64,000 nucleotides of DNA from Aliiruegeria haliotis (GCF_003003255.1 NZ_PVTD01000010.1:1-64000), one strand, 5' to 3'. Shown: positions 25,921-39,655, numbered from the stretch's first letter. Notes: a model not told the origin generated them from the sequence alone. Program-made: numbers and translations.

Positions 25921-28900
25921 TCAGGCGACCAGGGCCTCGGCTTTCTTGAGGTCGACGGACACCAGTTGACTGACGCCCTGTTCCTGCATCGTCACGCCAA
26001 AGAGCCGGTCCATCCGGCTCATCGTGATGGCGTGGTGAGTGATGATCAGGAAACGCGTGTCGGCGCGCTGGACCATCTCGTCAAGAAGATCGCAGAAGCG
26101 GGTGATATTGGCATCGTCCAGCGGTGCGTCGACCTCGTCCAGAACGCAAATCGGCGCCGGGTTGGCCAGGAACACTGCAAAAATCAGGGCCATTGCCGTA
26201 AGCGTCTGTTCACCGCCCGAAAGAAGCGACAGAGTGGACAGCTTCTTGCCCGGAGGCATGCACATGATCTCCAGACCGGCATCGAGCGGATCCTCGGATT
26301 CTACCAGTTCAAGGTGCGCCTGCCCGCCACCGAAAAGGTGCGTGAAGAGCAGCTTGAAGTTGCTGTTGACCTGCTCATAGGCGGTCAGAAGGCGTTCCCT
26401 GCCTTCCTTGTTCAGACTGGAGATTCCGATGCGAAGGGCGCGGATCGCCTCTTCAAGGTCATTTTTCTCCTCCACGAGTGCGGAATGCTCGGCGGATACG
26501 TCCTTGGCGTCTTCTTCTGCCCTCAGGTTGACCGCGCCAAGGGCATCACGGCTTCGTCGCAGACGCGCGATATCGCCTTCGATCACTTCCACCGCAGGCA
26601 TGTTCTCGGGATCGACGTCGAGTTGCTCCAGCAGCTTCTCCGGCGTGGTCTCCTGTTCCTCCTGAATCCAGGTCGTAGCGGATTCGAGGGCATCCCGTGC
26701 GGCGTGCTCCCGCGCTTCGGACGCCGCCCTGTGCTCCCGGGCGTGGCCCGCGAACTTCTCCGCATCGCGTTCGGCGCGCTCCGCATCCCGCAGGGCCGTT
26801 TCCCCGATCGCCAGGGCATCGGCGGCCGAATTGCGACGCGCCTCTGCCGTCGCCAGCGCTTCCGTGAGCCGCTCCTTTCGTTCCAGGATGTCCTCCGGCG
26901 CCATACGCGCCTCCTCCAGAGTGTCCTGGGCTTCGGCCTTTCGGTGTTCCAGATCCCGGGTGCGGGCTTCGGCATTTTCAAGTCGGCGCCGCCAGCTGTC
27001 GATGTCCTTTGTGATCTCGGAAATGCGCCGGCTCCGGGCCTCGCCGATCCGCCGAAGCTCGTCCTGTGCAGACCGCGCGGCCATCATGTCGCGGCGAGAG
27101 CCCTCTACCAGTGCCTTGGCCGTTTCAATACTGGATCGGGCCTCGGTCAGGTCGGGCAACTCCGCCCGGACCGAACGCGCCTCTTCCAACCGCTCACGGG
27201 CAGCCTCCGATTCCTCCCGATGCCGTGACACGGCCAGATCAGCTGCCTCGAGCCGGGCCTCGGCCATGGATCTCTCGTTCTCGGCCCGGCTCAGGTTCCG
27301 GCTCGCCGTCGCGACAGCTGTGTCCGCATCCTTCCGCGCCTGACGGGCCTGACGGTCGGCTTCCGTCAGGGCCCGCAGCTCCTGGCTCAGCATATCGTGA
27401 GCTTGGCTGGCACCCGCAGCCCGCGCCGCGACCTCCTCAAGATCGCGCTTGAGTTCCACCAGCCGGTTGAGTTGCTGCAAGCGAAGCGCCGCCGCGGACG
27501 GGGCATCTTCGGCACCGGCGCGAAAACCGTCCCAACGCCAGAGGTCCCCCTCGACACTGACAAGACGCTGGCCGGGCTTGAGCAAATCCTGAAGCGCGGG
27601 CCCGTCGGTCGCGTCCACGACGCCGACCTGCGCCATGCGGCGACGGAGAACCTCGGGAACCTCCATCCGATCGGCAAGTGCATCGACCCCGTCCGGCAGC
27701 GACTGGTGCGTGTCGTAGTCCGGCAGAGCGGCCCAACCGGAGGCCGCATCACGCCCCACCGGCGGGGCGCGAAGATCATCGGCCAGTGCTGCACCGAGGG
27801 CCTTCTCGTATCCGGGATCGACCCGGAGGTGATCCAGCACCTGTTCGCCCTCGTTGGCATCCCGCTCCACAAGGCGCGCCAGTGCCGCGACCTCGGCACG
27901 CAACGCCTGCGCCTCCCCTTCCGCCGCAGACCGCTCCGCACGGGCATCGGCCTCGCGGGCGGCGCAATCGGCCCGGGCGGCATCCGCCTCCGCCAGTCCG
28001 GCCTCGGCCTCTTCGGCGGCGATCGTCGCCTCCTCCAGCGAGGCTTCCGCCCGCGCGGCCTCCTCCTCGGAGGATTGCAGAACCCCGCGCGCGTGTTCGC
28101 TGGTCTGACCGGCTTTCGCGGCCTCCTCTTCGTGACGCGTGAGTGCCTTTTCCGCGTCAGCCTCGAAACGTTCCGCTGACTGGTGCCGTGCCGCCAGCCG
28201 GGCGACATCCTCCGTTTGCTGGGCCAGCTCGCTTTCCCGCCCTTGCAGGTTCGATGCAGCAATCCGCGCCGCTTCCACCGCTGCGGCGAACTTTTCATCG
28301 TGGCCGGCGTTGGCCGCGTCCAACTCCTCGCGTTCGGCAGCGAGCCGGGCCATGGTTTCACCGGCGTCCCGGTTCAGCCCTTCTTCGCGCTCCATATCCT
28401 GCGTCATCTGGAGGATCTGTCGTTCCAGCGTGACAATGGCGTCCCGGGCGCGGGATTCCTCCTCGCCAATAGCGCCAAGCTCGACCTGCAAACGCTGCAA
28501 GACCGCAGAAGCAATCGCCTCCTCCTCGCGCAACGGCGGCAGGGCTTCGTCGGCGCTCTCGCGCAGGCTGGCAGCCTCGCGAGCCGCGCGTTCCGCCGTT
28601 GCGGCTGCGGTCACATGCTGCCGTAGCTCGTCCTGCGCGCCTTGCAGACTGTCCTTGGCCTCCCGCCAGCGGCGATAGAGCAGGAGCCCCTCGGCATGGC
28701 GCAGCTCCGCACCAATGGTACGGTAGCGCGCGGCTTGCTTGGCCTGCCGCGCGAGTTGCGCCAATTGACCAGCGAGCTGTTCGATCACGTCGTCGACCCG
28801 GGAAAGGTTCTGTTCGGCGGAGTTCAGCTTCAGTTCGGCCTCATGCCGCCGCTGGTACAGCCCCGAAATTCCGGCGGCCTCTTCGAGAATGCGGCGCCGG

Positions 28901-29376
28901 TTCTTTGGCTTGGCATTGATCAGTTCGCTGATCTGTCCCTGGCGGACAAGGGCCGGCGAATGGCTGCCGGTAGAGGCGTCGGCGAAGAGCATCTGAACGT
29001 CCCGCGCCCGAACGTCCCGCGTATTGGCCTTGTAAGCGGAGCCGACGTCACGCGTGATGCGCCGGACAATTTCCAGCATGTCCTGATCGTTGAACCCCGA
29101 TGGCGCAAGGCGCTCCGAATTGTCGATCTGAAGGGTCACTTCGGCGAAGTTTCGTGCTGGACGGGTGGAGGCACCGGCAAAGATGACGTCCTCCATTCCG
29201 CCGCCCCGCATCGCGGTTGGGCGATTCTCCCCCATGACCCAGCGCAATGCCTCGAGGAGATTCGATTTCCCGCAGCCATTCGGACCGACAACGCCGGTCA
29301 ATCCGTCCGCGATCACGAGATCGGTCGGGTCCACGAAGGACTTGAAGCCGTTGAGCCGCAGCCGGGTGAATCGCAA
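25921..29376 (-). CDS. smc: chromosome segregation protein SMC
   Basis: A 1151-residue condensin ATPase. The N-terminal Walker A GPNGCGKSNLLEALRWVMGE is at residues 32-51. Two long alanine/glutamate-rich coiled coils flank the hinge (about 500-640, with the Gly-rich VDPGYEKALGAAL). The C-terminal head has the signature LSGGEQTLTAMALIFAVFL and Walker B region PICVLDEVDAPLDDAN. It organises and segregates the chromosome with ScpA/ScpB, which are not here. The start is TTG at 29376, the first codon of MRFTRLRLNGFKSF; this is where family members begin. A TTG start could reduce expression. It is divergent from the membrane protein gene. Confidence 0.97.
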   Translation of the reverse strand: MRFTRLRLNGFKSFVDPTDLVIADGLTGVVGPNGCGKSNLLEALRWVMGENRPTAMRGGGMEDVIFAGASTRPARNFAEVTLQIDNSERLAPSGFNDQDMLEIVRRITRDVGSAYKANTRDVRARDVQMLFADASTGSHSPALVRQGQISELINAKPKNRRRILEEAAGISGLYQRRHEAELKLNSAEQNLSRVDDVIEQLAGQLAQLARQAKQAARYRTIGAELRHAEGLLLYRRWREAKDSLQGAQDELRQHVTAAATAERAAREAASLRESADEALPPLREEEAIASAVLQRLQVELGAIGEEESRARDAIVTLERQILQMTQDMEREEGLNRDAGETMARLAAEREELDAANAGHDEKFAAAVEAARIAASNLQGRESELAQQTEDVARLAARHQSAERFEADAEKALTRHEEEAAKAGQTSEHARGVLQSSEEEAARAEASLEEATIAAEEAEAGLAEADAARADCAAREADARAERSAAEGEAQALRAEVAALARLVERDANEGEQVLDHLRVDPGYEKALGAALADDLRAPPVGRDAASGWAALPDYDTHQSLPDGVDALADRMEVPEVLRRRMAQVGVVDATDGPALQDLLKPGQRLVSVEGDLWRWDGFRAGAEDAPSAAALRLQQLNRLVELKRDLEEVAARAAGASQAHDMLSQELRALTEADRQARQARKDADTAVATASRNLSRAENERSMAEARLEAADLAVSRHREESEAARERLEEARSVRAELPDLTEARSSIETAKALVEGSRRDMMAARSAQDELRRIGEARSRRISEITKDIDSWRRRLENAEARTRDLEHRKAEAQDTLEEARMAPEDILERKERLTEALATAEARRNSAADALAIGETALRDAERAERDAEKFAGHAREHRAASEAREHAARDALESATTWIQEEQETTPEKLLEQLDVDPENMPAVEVIEGDIARLRRSRDALGAVNLRAEEDAKDVSAEHSALVEEKNDLEEAIRALRIGISSLNKEGRERLLTAYEQVNSNFKLLFTHLFGGGQAHLELVESEDPLDAGLEIMCMPPGKKLSTLSLLSGGEQTLTAMALIFAVFLANPAPICVLDEVDAPLDDANITRFCDLLDEMVQRADTRFLIITHHAITMSRMDRLFGVTMQEQGVSQLVSVDLKKAEALVA

Positions 29377-29533
29377 GGTGCCTGTCCTGTCCGAGTCTCA
29401 AGTGGTCTCTGAGTTTTGCAGGATGCGGCCAAGAGTCAAGGAATACACCCATCATCTGGCGGGAGACTGCCAGTTATCCACAAGATATGCCTGCCACACA
29501 ACTCACCGGCAGGTGTCCTTCGGATGCCATCCT

Positions 29534-29650
29534 TTCGCAAGTGTTCGCATTTTCAGATACTTCGCATCCTCACCCCACGAAAACTGAACCGACCAGTTCA
29601 AATTCGCTTGCAAAACACCGTTGCTCAACTATCATATTCACAAATGCGAA
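29534..29650. repeat. short repeated motif TTCGCA(T/A) upstream of the membrane protein gene
   Basis: Copies are TTCGCAA (29534-29540), TTCGCAT (29544-29550), TTCGCAT (29561-29567) and an inverted copy ATGCGAA (29644-29650). Spacings between the first three are 10 and 17 bases. The last copy lies between the putative -10 box and the ribosome binding site. They could be operators for an unknown regulator. The gap 29377-29667 contains no gene. Confidence 0.4.
29608..29635 (+). promoter_or_regulatory. possible promoter of the membrane protein gene
   Basis: TTGCAA (29608-29613) and TATCAT (29630-29635) are separated by 16 bases, resembling sigma-70 boxes. The transcription start would be about 25 bases upstream of the AAAAGGAG ribosome binding site. 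The area is markedly AT-rich compared with the flanking coding DNA. Confidence 0.4.
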
Positions 29651-29667
29651 TTTAAAAGGAGACAACC

Positions 29668-30879
29668 ATGACCACTCTCTCCCGTCCCGCGGACAGCTAC
29701 TCTCCGCTCTACTTCCTCGCCTCTCTCGGGGCCGGCGGCCTCTCGGTCACTTTTTTCATGTGGCTCTTCATGTGGGTGCCGCATGCGGGCATCCCGGTTC
29801 CGACCTTCGAGCATATCTGGGCCGCACTCACCACAGGCGGCCCGCTGCAACAGGGTATGATCCTGCTGGCCTGGGCCGGCATCGCAACCTTTGTCTTCCT
29901 GAACCTGAAGTACCTCATCTGGAATCTTCGTTCCTTTGCCAGGTTCCGCAAGACCCAAGCCTTCGAGACCCTCCGCAACTCCAACGCCGAAACGACAATA
30001 ACCGCTATGCCACTGGCGATGGCCATGTCCATCAACGGCCTCTTCGTGGCAGGCCTCGCCTTCGTGCCGGGGCTCTGGTCGATCGTCGAATACCTCTTTC
30101 CCCTTGCCATGGTCGCGTTCGGCCTTGTCGGGCTGCTGGCGCTCAACATCATTGGTGATTTCCTCGCCCGCGTTCTGACCAAGGGCGGTGTCTTCGACAT
30201 GACAGCGAACAATTCCTTCGCCCAGCTTTTGCCCGCCTTCGCACTGTCCATGGTCGGCGTCGGATTCGCCGCGCCGGCGGCGATGAGCCACAACACGGTG
30301 ACCGTTGGTATCGCGCTGGTGCTGTCGACCTTTTTCTCCGTCGCTGCGGCCGTCTACATGATCGTCGCCGCGATCACCGCATTCAACTCGATGCTGCACC
30401 ATGGCACCGCCAAGGAATCCGGTCCGACACTCATGGTCATCGTCCCGATCATGACCATCCTGGCCATCACCTTCCTGCGCCAGAGCCACGGCCTGCACGC
30501 GACGTTCGAGGTGCATGGCACCCCGGCAGAGACCATGATCTTTCTCTCGCGGTTGCTGACGATCCAGGTGATCTTTCTGCTTCTCGGTGGCCTTGTGCTG
30601 CGCCGCCAGGGGTACTTTGCCGACTTCGTGCTCGGCTCGCGCACGTCGCCGGGGTCCTATGCGCTCGTCTGTCCGGGCGTCGCACTCTCTGTCATGCTTC
30701 AGTTCTGGCTGAACAAGGGTCTCGTCGCGGCCGGTGTCGTGGACAAGTTCTCGGTCGCGTTCTGGGTCGTTTCAGCCATCGCGGTTGTCGCACAATTCCT
30801 CATGATTGCGCTTGTGTTCCGCCTGAACCGGCAGCACTTCGGCAAAGGCAATCAACCCCTCGCCGTTCCCGCCGAGTAA
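29668..30879 (+). CDS. polytopic membrane protein, TDT/SLAC1-like
   Basis: A 403-residue inner-membrane protein with about ten hydrophobic helices spread over its whole length, short loops and a polar C-terminal tail. The layout resembles the TDT/SLAC1 family of dicarboxylate and tellurite-resistance permeases; I see no diagnostic motif that proves this. Repeated conserved-looking features are GAGGLSVTFFMWLFMWVPH at the first helix and ALSMVGVGFAAPAAMSHN in the middle. The start ATG has AAAAGGAG 8 bases upstream. It is a single gene with its own probable promoter and a 3' hairpin. The substrate is unknown. Confidence 0.6.
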   Translation: MTTLSRPADSYSPLYFLASLGAGGLSVTFFMWLFMWVPHAGIPVPTFEHIWAALTTGGPLQQGMILLAWAGIATFVFLNLKYLIWNLRSFARFRKTQAFETLRNSNAETTITAMPLAMAMSINGLFVAGLAFVPGLWSIVEYLFPLAMVAFGLVGLLALNIIGDFLARVLTKGGVFDMTANNSFAQLLPAFALSMVGVGFAAPAAMSHNTVTVGIALVLSTFFSVAAAVYMIVAAITAFNSMLHHGTAKESGPTLMVIVPIMTILAITFLRQSHGLHATFEVHGTPAETMIFLSRLLTIQVIFLLLGGLVLRRQGYFADFVLGSRTSPGSYALVCPGVALSVMLQFWLNKGLVAAGVVDKFSVAFWVVSAIAVVAQFLMIALVFRLNRQHFGKGNQPLAVPAE

Positions 30880-31261
30880 TTTCCAAAGGCCCCAAAGGCG
30901 ATGCGGGCGGCTCCAAGGTCGCCCGCGTCGTGTTGTGTCACGTGTGTTTATTCGCCGACCGGTGACACGTTCGGCCTGTCTTGTCGGACGGGAAGGCAGG
31001 GGGCATGGCAGGGTTCGGTTTCCGCTGTATCCCGCCGGGGGCGGCTCTTTGCACCGTCCCGCGTTCAGATGACGCCCGAGAACCGCGGCAGGCCAGGGAC
31101 TGGCTGCGGTGCAGGCCGATCTGTCATTGCAATTCTGACGTCGCAGTCTGGCGTCGGCGCGGGTGGAGGGCCGCATGTACTATCGGTTGCAGGATCTCCT
31201 CCGTGGCTTTCCGTTTCGAAGAACGCCAGCCTCCGGATGCTCTCGCCAGTCGCGGGTTGAC
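30880..31261. other. non-coding gap after the membrane protein gene
   Basis: About 380 bases with no ORF that has both a start site and protein-like composition. The only structure is a hairpin, GCGGGCG (30903-30909) and CGCCCGC (30920-30926) around a 10-base loop, followed by a weak T-rich tract. It may end the upstream gene. A frame from about 31005 to 31265 is open but I do not think it is coding. Confidence 0.45.
30903..30926 (+). terminator. possible terminator hairpin
   Basis: A perfect 7-bp G+C stem located 24 bases after the stop of the membrane protein gene. The following sequence (GTCGTGTTGTG) has Ts but no run, so efficiency is uncertain. Confidence 0.35.
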
Positions 31262-31432
31262 CTAGAGATAAAGGCCCGGGTTTCGGGCCCGTTTCTTCTC
31301 CTTTTCGGCAGTCAGTCGGCGCAGGGTATGCTCCATGTTCTCGGCACCTTCCGGAACCGGTTCGGGATGTTGCTCCGGTGAGTCGGGTTCGGTGTCCGTT
31401 GCAGGCTTCGTTTCGATCCGGTCTTGAGTCAT
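31262..31432 (-). CDS. small charged protein, 56 aa
   Basis: A 56-residue protein starting MTQDRIETKPATDTEPDSPE, with an acidic, Pro-rich first half and a basic helical second half (HTLRRLTAEKEKKRARNP). It has a perfect binding site: AGGAGG 6 bases before the ATG at 31432. A nearby earlier ATG would be too close to the site. I do not recognise the family; the composition suggests a disordered N terminus and one amphipathic helix. It lies downstream of dnaE2 on the same strand, 165 bases after it, and might be read from it. Confidence 0.5.
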   Translation of the reverse strand: MTQDRIETKPATDTEPDSPEQHPEPVPEGAENMEHTLRRLTAEKEKKRARNPGLYL

Positions 31433-31597
31433 GGACATCCTCCTGGCTGCGTGCCCCGTCAGCCCGGCCGGTCTCGGCACTGCCGCGACACCGTCGCGCC
31501 TTCGCGCTGCCAGTCGGGCATACCAAATGCTGCCACGGCGGGGCATCCGGCCGAATGACTCAGGTCAAATCCGTCGGCCACGGCGCTGGAAATCGTG

Positions 31598-34500
31598 TCA
31601 CGTCCCCTCAGACCGGATCCGGCGCACCGCAGGTGCCCGGCCCAACTGCTTTGACTGCATCTCGGATGCGGTCGAAACAGGCGGGAGCGCCTGGCCTTCG
31701 CGGGGACGCGCTTGCCGTCGAAACCCGGGCGACAATCGGCTCCGCAGCAACTCCAGCGGGTGCGCCCGAAGGGTGAGGCGCATGGAGACGTAATCTTCCA
31801 CCACCTCTTCCCCTAGCGTCATGGCCGGCAAATGCGCGGCCGGTTCGTCAATCGCCTCGCCATCCAGATCGCCGGCAAAGAGCGGCAGCGGTGCGGCCCC
31901 GCGCAAGGCCTTGGCCTCCCAGAGCGCTTCCCGCCGTGCGAGCCCAAGCCCGGCAAAGGCATCCGCCTCTGCCAATGCCTCCAGCAAGGCCGGCCCGATC
32001 CCGGCGCGGCGCCAGACCTCCTCGACGCCCTGATATCCATTGCCGCGCGCCGCGGAGATCCAGGTCGCCTCCTCTTCCTTCATCGCCTTGATCTGCCGAA
32101 ACCCAAGCCGCAGTGCCAACCCGCCTTGATCATCCACTTCCATCACGTTGTCCCAGAAAGACCGATTGATGCAGACCGGGTGGACTTCGACGCCATGCTG
32201 GCGGGCATCGCGGACGATCTGCGCGGGCGCATAGAAGCCCATCGGCTGTGAATTCAACAGCGCGCACGCGAAGATCCCGGGATGATGCCGTTTCAACCAG
32301 GCAGAGGCATAGACCAGAAGCGCAAAGCTCGCCGCGTGACTCTCCGGAAAACCATAGCTGCCGAACCCCTCGATCTGGCTGAAGCAGCGCGCGGCGAACT
32401 CCTCGTCATAGCCATTGGCCTTCATGCCGGACATGAACCGGTCATGGAACTCGCTGACGTTGCCGTGTTTCTTGAACGTCGCGAGCGACCGCCGCAACCG
32501 GTCCGCCTCCTCCGCCGAGAACCCCGCCCCCACGATGGCGATCTGCATCGCCTGCTCCTGGAAAAGCGGCACGCCCAGCGTCTTGGCCAGCACCTGGCCC
32601 AGTTCGTCAGACGGGAAGGTCACGTCCTCTTCCCCGTTCCGCCGGCGCAGGTAGGGATGCACCATGTCCCCCTGGATCGGGCCGGGGCGGATGATCGCCA
32701 CTTCGATCACCAGGTCGTAGAAACTGCGCGGCTTCATCCGGGGCAGGAAGTTCATCTGCGCCCGGCTTTCCACCTGGAAGACCCCCAGAGAATCGGCGTC
32801 GCACAGCATGTCATAGACGGCCGGATCCTCGGGCGGCAACGTGGCGAGGCCATATTGAGCATGGTGGTGATGCTCGATCAGCGCGAAAGCCTTGCGGATT
32901 ACCGTCAGCATTCCGAGCGCCAGGACATCCACCTTCAGGATACCGAGCGCGTCGATGTCATCCTTGTCCCAGGGGATGACCGTGCGGTCCTCCATCGTGG
33001 CGTTCTCGACGGGACACAACTCGTCGAGCCGTCCCTCGGTGATGATGAACCCACCCACATGTTGTGATAAGTGCCGTGGAAAGCCCTGCACCTCCCGGAT
33101 CAGTTCCATGGTCCGGACCAGCCGCGGGTCGGTCGGATCGAGGCCGATTTCCCGCATGCGTTCATTTTCGGTATCCTTGAGTGAACCCCACCCCCAGATC
33201 TGGCTTGAAAGCGCGGAGAGCGTGTCCTCCGACAGCCCCATCGCACGCCCCACTTCCCGCACCGCCCGCTTGCCGCGATAGTGGATCACCGTCGCGCAAA
33301 GCCCGGCCCGATGGCGGCCGTAGCGCTCGTAAATGTGCTGGATCACCTCCTCGCGCCGCTCATGTTCGAAATCCACGTCGATGTCCGGCGGCTCGTTCCG
33401 CGCCTCCGAGACGAACCGCTCGAAGACCATGGTACCGATTTCCGGACTGACGGAGGTCACGCCGAGGCAGTAGCAGACCACCGAATTCGCGGCACTCCCC
33501 CGCCCCTGACACAGGATGTTCCGGGAGCGGGCAAAGTCGACAATGTCGTGCACAGTCAGAAAATAGGGTTCGTAGCCGAGCTTGCCGATCAGGGCGAGTT
33601 CATGCTCCAGCAGACGCTTGACCTTGTCGGGGGCGCCCGAGGGATACCGCCAACGCAGGCCCGCCCAGGCAAGGCGGGCAAGGCGCTCGCTCGCGGTCTC
33701 ACCGCCGGAGATCTCACTGGGATATTCGTAGCGCAACTCGTCCAGACAGAAGGTGCAGCGCGCGGCCACCTCTTCTGCCCGGCGCAACGCGGCAGCGTGC
33801 CCTGCAAAGATTGCCCGCAGTTCGCGGGCAGAGCGGAGCCGCTGCTCCCCGTTGGCCTGTGCCAGCCGCCCCAGGTCCTCCACCCGGCAGCCTTGCCGGA
33901 CAGCCGAGAGGACATCGGCCAGGCGGCGCCGGCGGCCATGGTGCATGCGGGGCAAGCCGGAGGCGATCGTCAGGATCCCGAGCCGGTTGGCAAGGCTGTC
34001 CCAGGCCCCGAACCGGGCGCTGTCCAACCCGTCATAGCACGGCGCCATCAAGAGGTGGACGGCGGAGCCAAAGCGGCGCGTCAGGCGCTGCGCCTGTGGC
34101 ACCCACGATCTCGCGCCGCCCGGCCAGGGGCGTTCCTGCTCGTCAACGTCGCGCGGGTGCAGCAGCAACTCCATGCCTTCGCCCCATTCCAGCAAGTCCT
34201 CAAGCCTTAGCATGCAGGCGCCTTTCTCAGCGCGCAGCCGTCCAAGGGAAATCAGGCGGCACAGCCGTCCCCATGCAGCACGATCCCGGGGCAGTGCCGT
34301 CACCGTAAACCCATCGTCCAGAACAATGCGCGTGCCGGGGATCAGTCGTGGCACGTTGCGGATATCGAGCGATGGCGCCGGGGCAACATCATCGGGAGCC
34401 GGCGGGCCAATCGGGCCTTCCGAGGCCTCCTGCGCTGCCCGTTCGGCAACGATCCGGCCGATCTCCCGCACGCGCGCATGGGCTCGGACGATCCCCGCCA

Positions 34501-34630
34501 CCGAATTCTCATCAGCAATCACGATGCCCGCAAGGCCAAGAAGGGCGCCACGTTCCATGTATTCTTCGGGGTGGGACGCCCCGGTGAGGAACGTGAAGTT
34601 CGACATTGCAGAGAGTTCGACCGACCGCAT
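31598..34630 (-). CDS. dnaE2: error-prone DNA polymerase DnaE2
   Basis: A 1010-residue C-family polymerase of the DnaE2 (ImuC) type, used in damage-induced mutagenic synthesis. The N-terminal PHP domain opens with SNFTFLTGASHPEEYMERGALLGL, the DnaE2-type opening. The palm contains GRGSAANSVVCYCLGVTSVSP and PDIDVDFEHERREEVIQHIYERYG with the catalytic Asp pair. The C terminus ends in the shortened OB region typical of DnaE2. I chose the ATG at 34630 because homologues start there and GGAGG lies about 9 bases upstream; the frame opens 40 codons earlier. Its usual partners imuA and imuB are absent here. A near-consensus SOS box lies about 125 bases upstream. Confidence 0.93.
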   Translation of the reverse strand: MRSVELSAMSNFTFLTGASHPEEYMERGALLGLAGIVIADENSVAGIVRAHARVREIGRIVAERAAQEASEGPIGPPAPDDVAPAPSLDIRNVPRLIPGTRIVLDDGFTVTALPRDRAAWGRLCRLISLGRLRAEKGACMLRLEDLLEWGEGMELLLHPRDVDEQERPWPGGARSWVPQAQRLTRRFGSAVHLLMAPCYDGLDSARFGAWDSLANRLGILTIASGLPRMHHGRRRRLADVLSAVRQGCRVEDLGRLAQANGEQRLRSARELRAIFAGHAAALRRAEEVAARCTFCLDELRYEYPSEISGGETASERLARLAWAGLRWRYPSGAPDKVKRLLEHELALIGKLGYEPYFLTVHDIVDFARSRNILCQGRGSAANSVVCYCLGVTSVSPEIGTMVFERFVSEARNEPPDIDVDFEHERREEVIQHIYERYGRHRAGLCATVIHYRGKRAVREVGRAMGLSEDTLSALSSQIWGWGSLKDTENERMREIGLDPTDPRLVRTMELIREVQGFPRHLSQHVGGFIITEGRLDELCPVENATMEDRTVIPWDKDDIDALGILKVDVLALGMLTVIRKAFALIEHHHHAQYGLATLPPEDPAVYDMLCDADSLGVFQVESRAQMNFLPRMKPRSFYDLVIEVAIIRPGPIQGDMVHPYLRRRNGEEDVTFPSDELGQVLAKTLGVPLFQEQAMQIAIVGAGFSAEEADRLRRSLATFKKHGNVSEFHDRFMSGMKANGYDEEFAARCFSQIEGFGSYGFPESHAASFALLVYASAWLKRHHPGIFACALLNSQPMGFYAPAQIVRDARQHGVEVHPVCINRSFWDNVMEVDDQGGLALRLGFRQIKAMKEEEATWISAARGNGYQGVEEVWRRAGIGPALLEALAEADAFAGLGLARREALWEAKALRGAAPLPLFAGDLDGEAIDEPAAHLPAMTLGEEVVEDYVSMRLTLRAHPLELLRSRLSPGFRRQARPREGQALPPVSTASEMQSKQLGRAPAVRRIRSEGT

Positions 34631-34753
34631 CTCACGCCCCTCCCCGGCCCGAAACGGCGCAGGTATTCCTTTCTCCCGCGAGTGACGAGGGAGAGTTCCA
34701 GGGGGGTTAAGCGAGCAGGCGGCATGGAACGAGTCGCGCATACCCTGCATGAT

Positions 34754-34768
34754 ATTCCCGTTTTGTTC
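34754..34768. promoter_or_regulatory. probable LexA (SOS) box upstream of dnaE2
   Basis: ATTC, seven bases, GTTC. It matches seven of eight positions of the alphaproteobacterial SOS box GTTC-N7-GTTC. It stands about 125 bases upstream of the dnaE2 ATG and beyond the 3' end of rppH on the same strand. SOS control of dnaE2 is established in other alphaproteobacteria; the site here is inferred. Confidence 0.5.
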
Positions 34769-34816
34769 TTGTTTGGAGTCCCGATCTCCAGAGTCCGGAC
34801 CTCCCGATTCCGGTTC

Positions 34817-35296
34817 TCAGAGGTGGGTGCCGAGTCGAGCGACAACCTCTTCGTAGACCGCACGTTTGAAAGGCACGATGTTCTCGACAAGACTATCGAC
34901 CGGCAGCCAGCGCCACTCTGAAAACTCCGGATGCTCGGTCGCGATCTGGATCTGATCATCCGTGCCCAGGAACCGCAGCAGGACCCATTTCTGCTTCTGG
35001 CCGCGATACTTGCCCTTCCAGAGCTTGCCAACCAGATGCTCCGGCAGGTCGTAGCGAACCCATCCGTCGGTTTCCGCCACGAACTCAACGAGATCGGAGG
35101 TTACACCCGTTTCTTCCCCGAGTTCTCGCAGCGCCGCATCGCGATGCGCCTCACCCTTGTCGATGCCACCCTGCGGCATCTGCCATGCAGGCGCCTCGCT
35201 GTCGAGACGCTGGCCCACGAACACCTCGTTTTCGGCATTGACCAGCATCACGCCCACGCAGGGGCGATACGGGAGATCCTTCGACTTCTTGGCCAT
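34817..35296 (-). CDS. rppH: RNA pyrophosphohydrolase
   Basis: A 159-residue Nudix hydrolase that removes pyrophosphate from mRNA 5' ends and so starts RNase E decay. The Nudix box begins GGIDKGE and continues to REL-EE-G in the canonical spacing. The N-terminal [19 protein letters not shown] and the WQMPQG preceding the box are typical of RppH rather than other Nudix enzymes. ATG 35296 has GGAGG 8 bases upstream. It follows rpoC on the minus strand, with the rpoC terminator just before its start region. Confidence 0.95.
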   Translation of the reverse strand: MAKKSKDLPYRPCVGVMLVNAENEVFVGQRLDSEAPAWQMPQGGIDKGEAHRDAALRELGEETGVTSDLVEFVAETDGWVRYDLPEHLVGKLWKGKYRGQKQKWVLLRFLGTDDQIQIATEHPEFSEWRWLPVDSLVENIVPFKRAVYEEVVARLGTHL

Positions 35297-35355
35297 GTTC
35301 GCATCCTCCGGCTTCGGAGTATCCTCCGTCGCACCAATCGGGGCACCTCGCAACG

Positions 35356-35383
35356 AAAAACCCCGCCGGTAGCACCGACGGGG
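35356..35383 (-). terminator. intrinsic terminator of the rplJ-rpoC operon
   Basis: Stem CCCCGCCGGT (35361-35370) pairs with ACCGACGGGG (35374-35383) with one mismatch around a 3-base loop. On the minus strand it is followed by TTTTT (35356-35360). It lies 25 bases after the rpoC stop, exactly where the operon should end. Confidence 0.88.
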
Positions 35384-35407
35384 TCATTCAGGTCAACCAG
35401 AACCGGA

Positions 35408-39655
<4,248 letters not shown>

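Noticed and set aside
30981-31265. A 94-codon plus-strand frame in the gap after the membrane protein gene
   Set aside because: Arg/Cys/Trp-rich composition, poor start context and overlap with the better-supported small gene on the minus strand.
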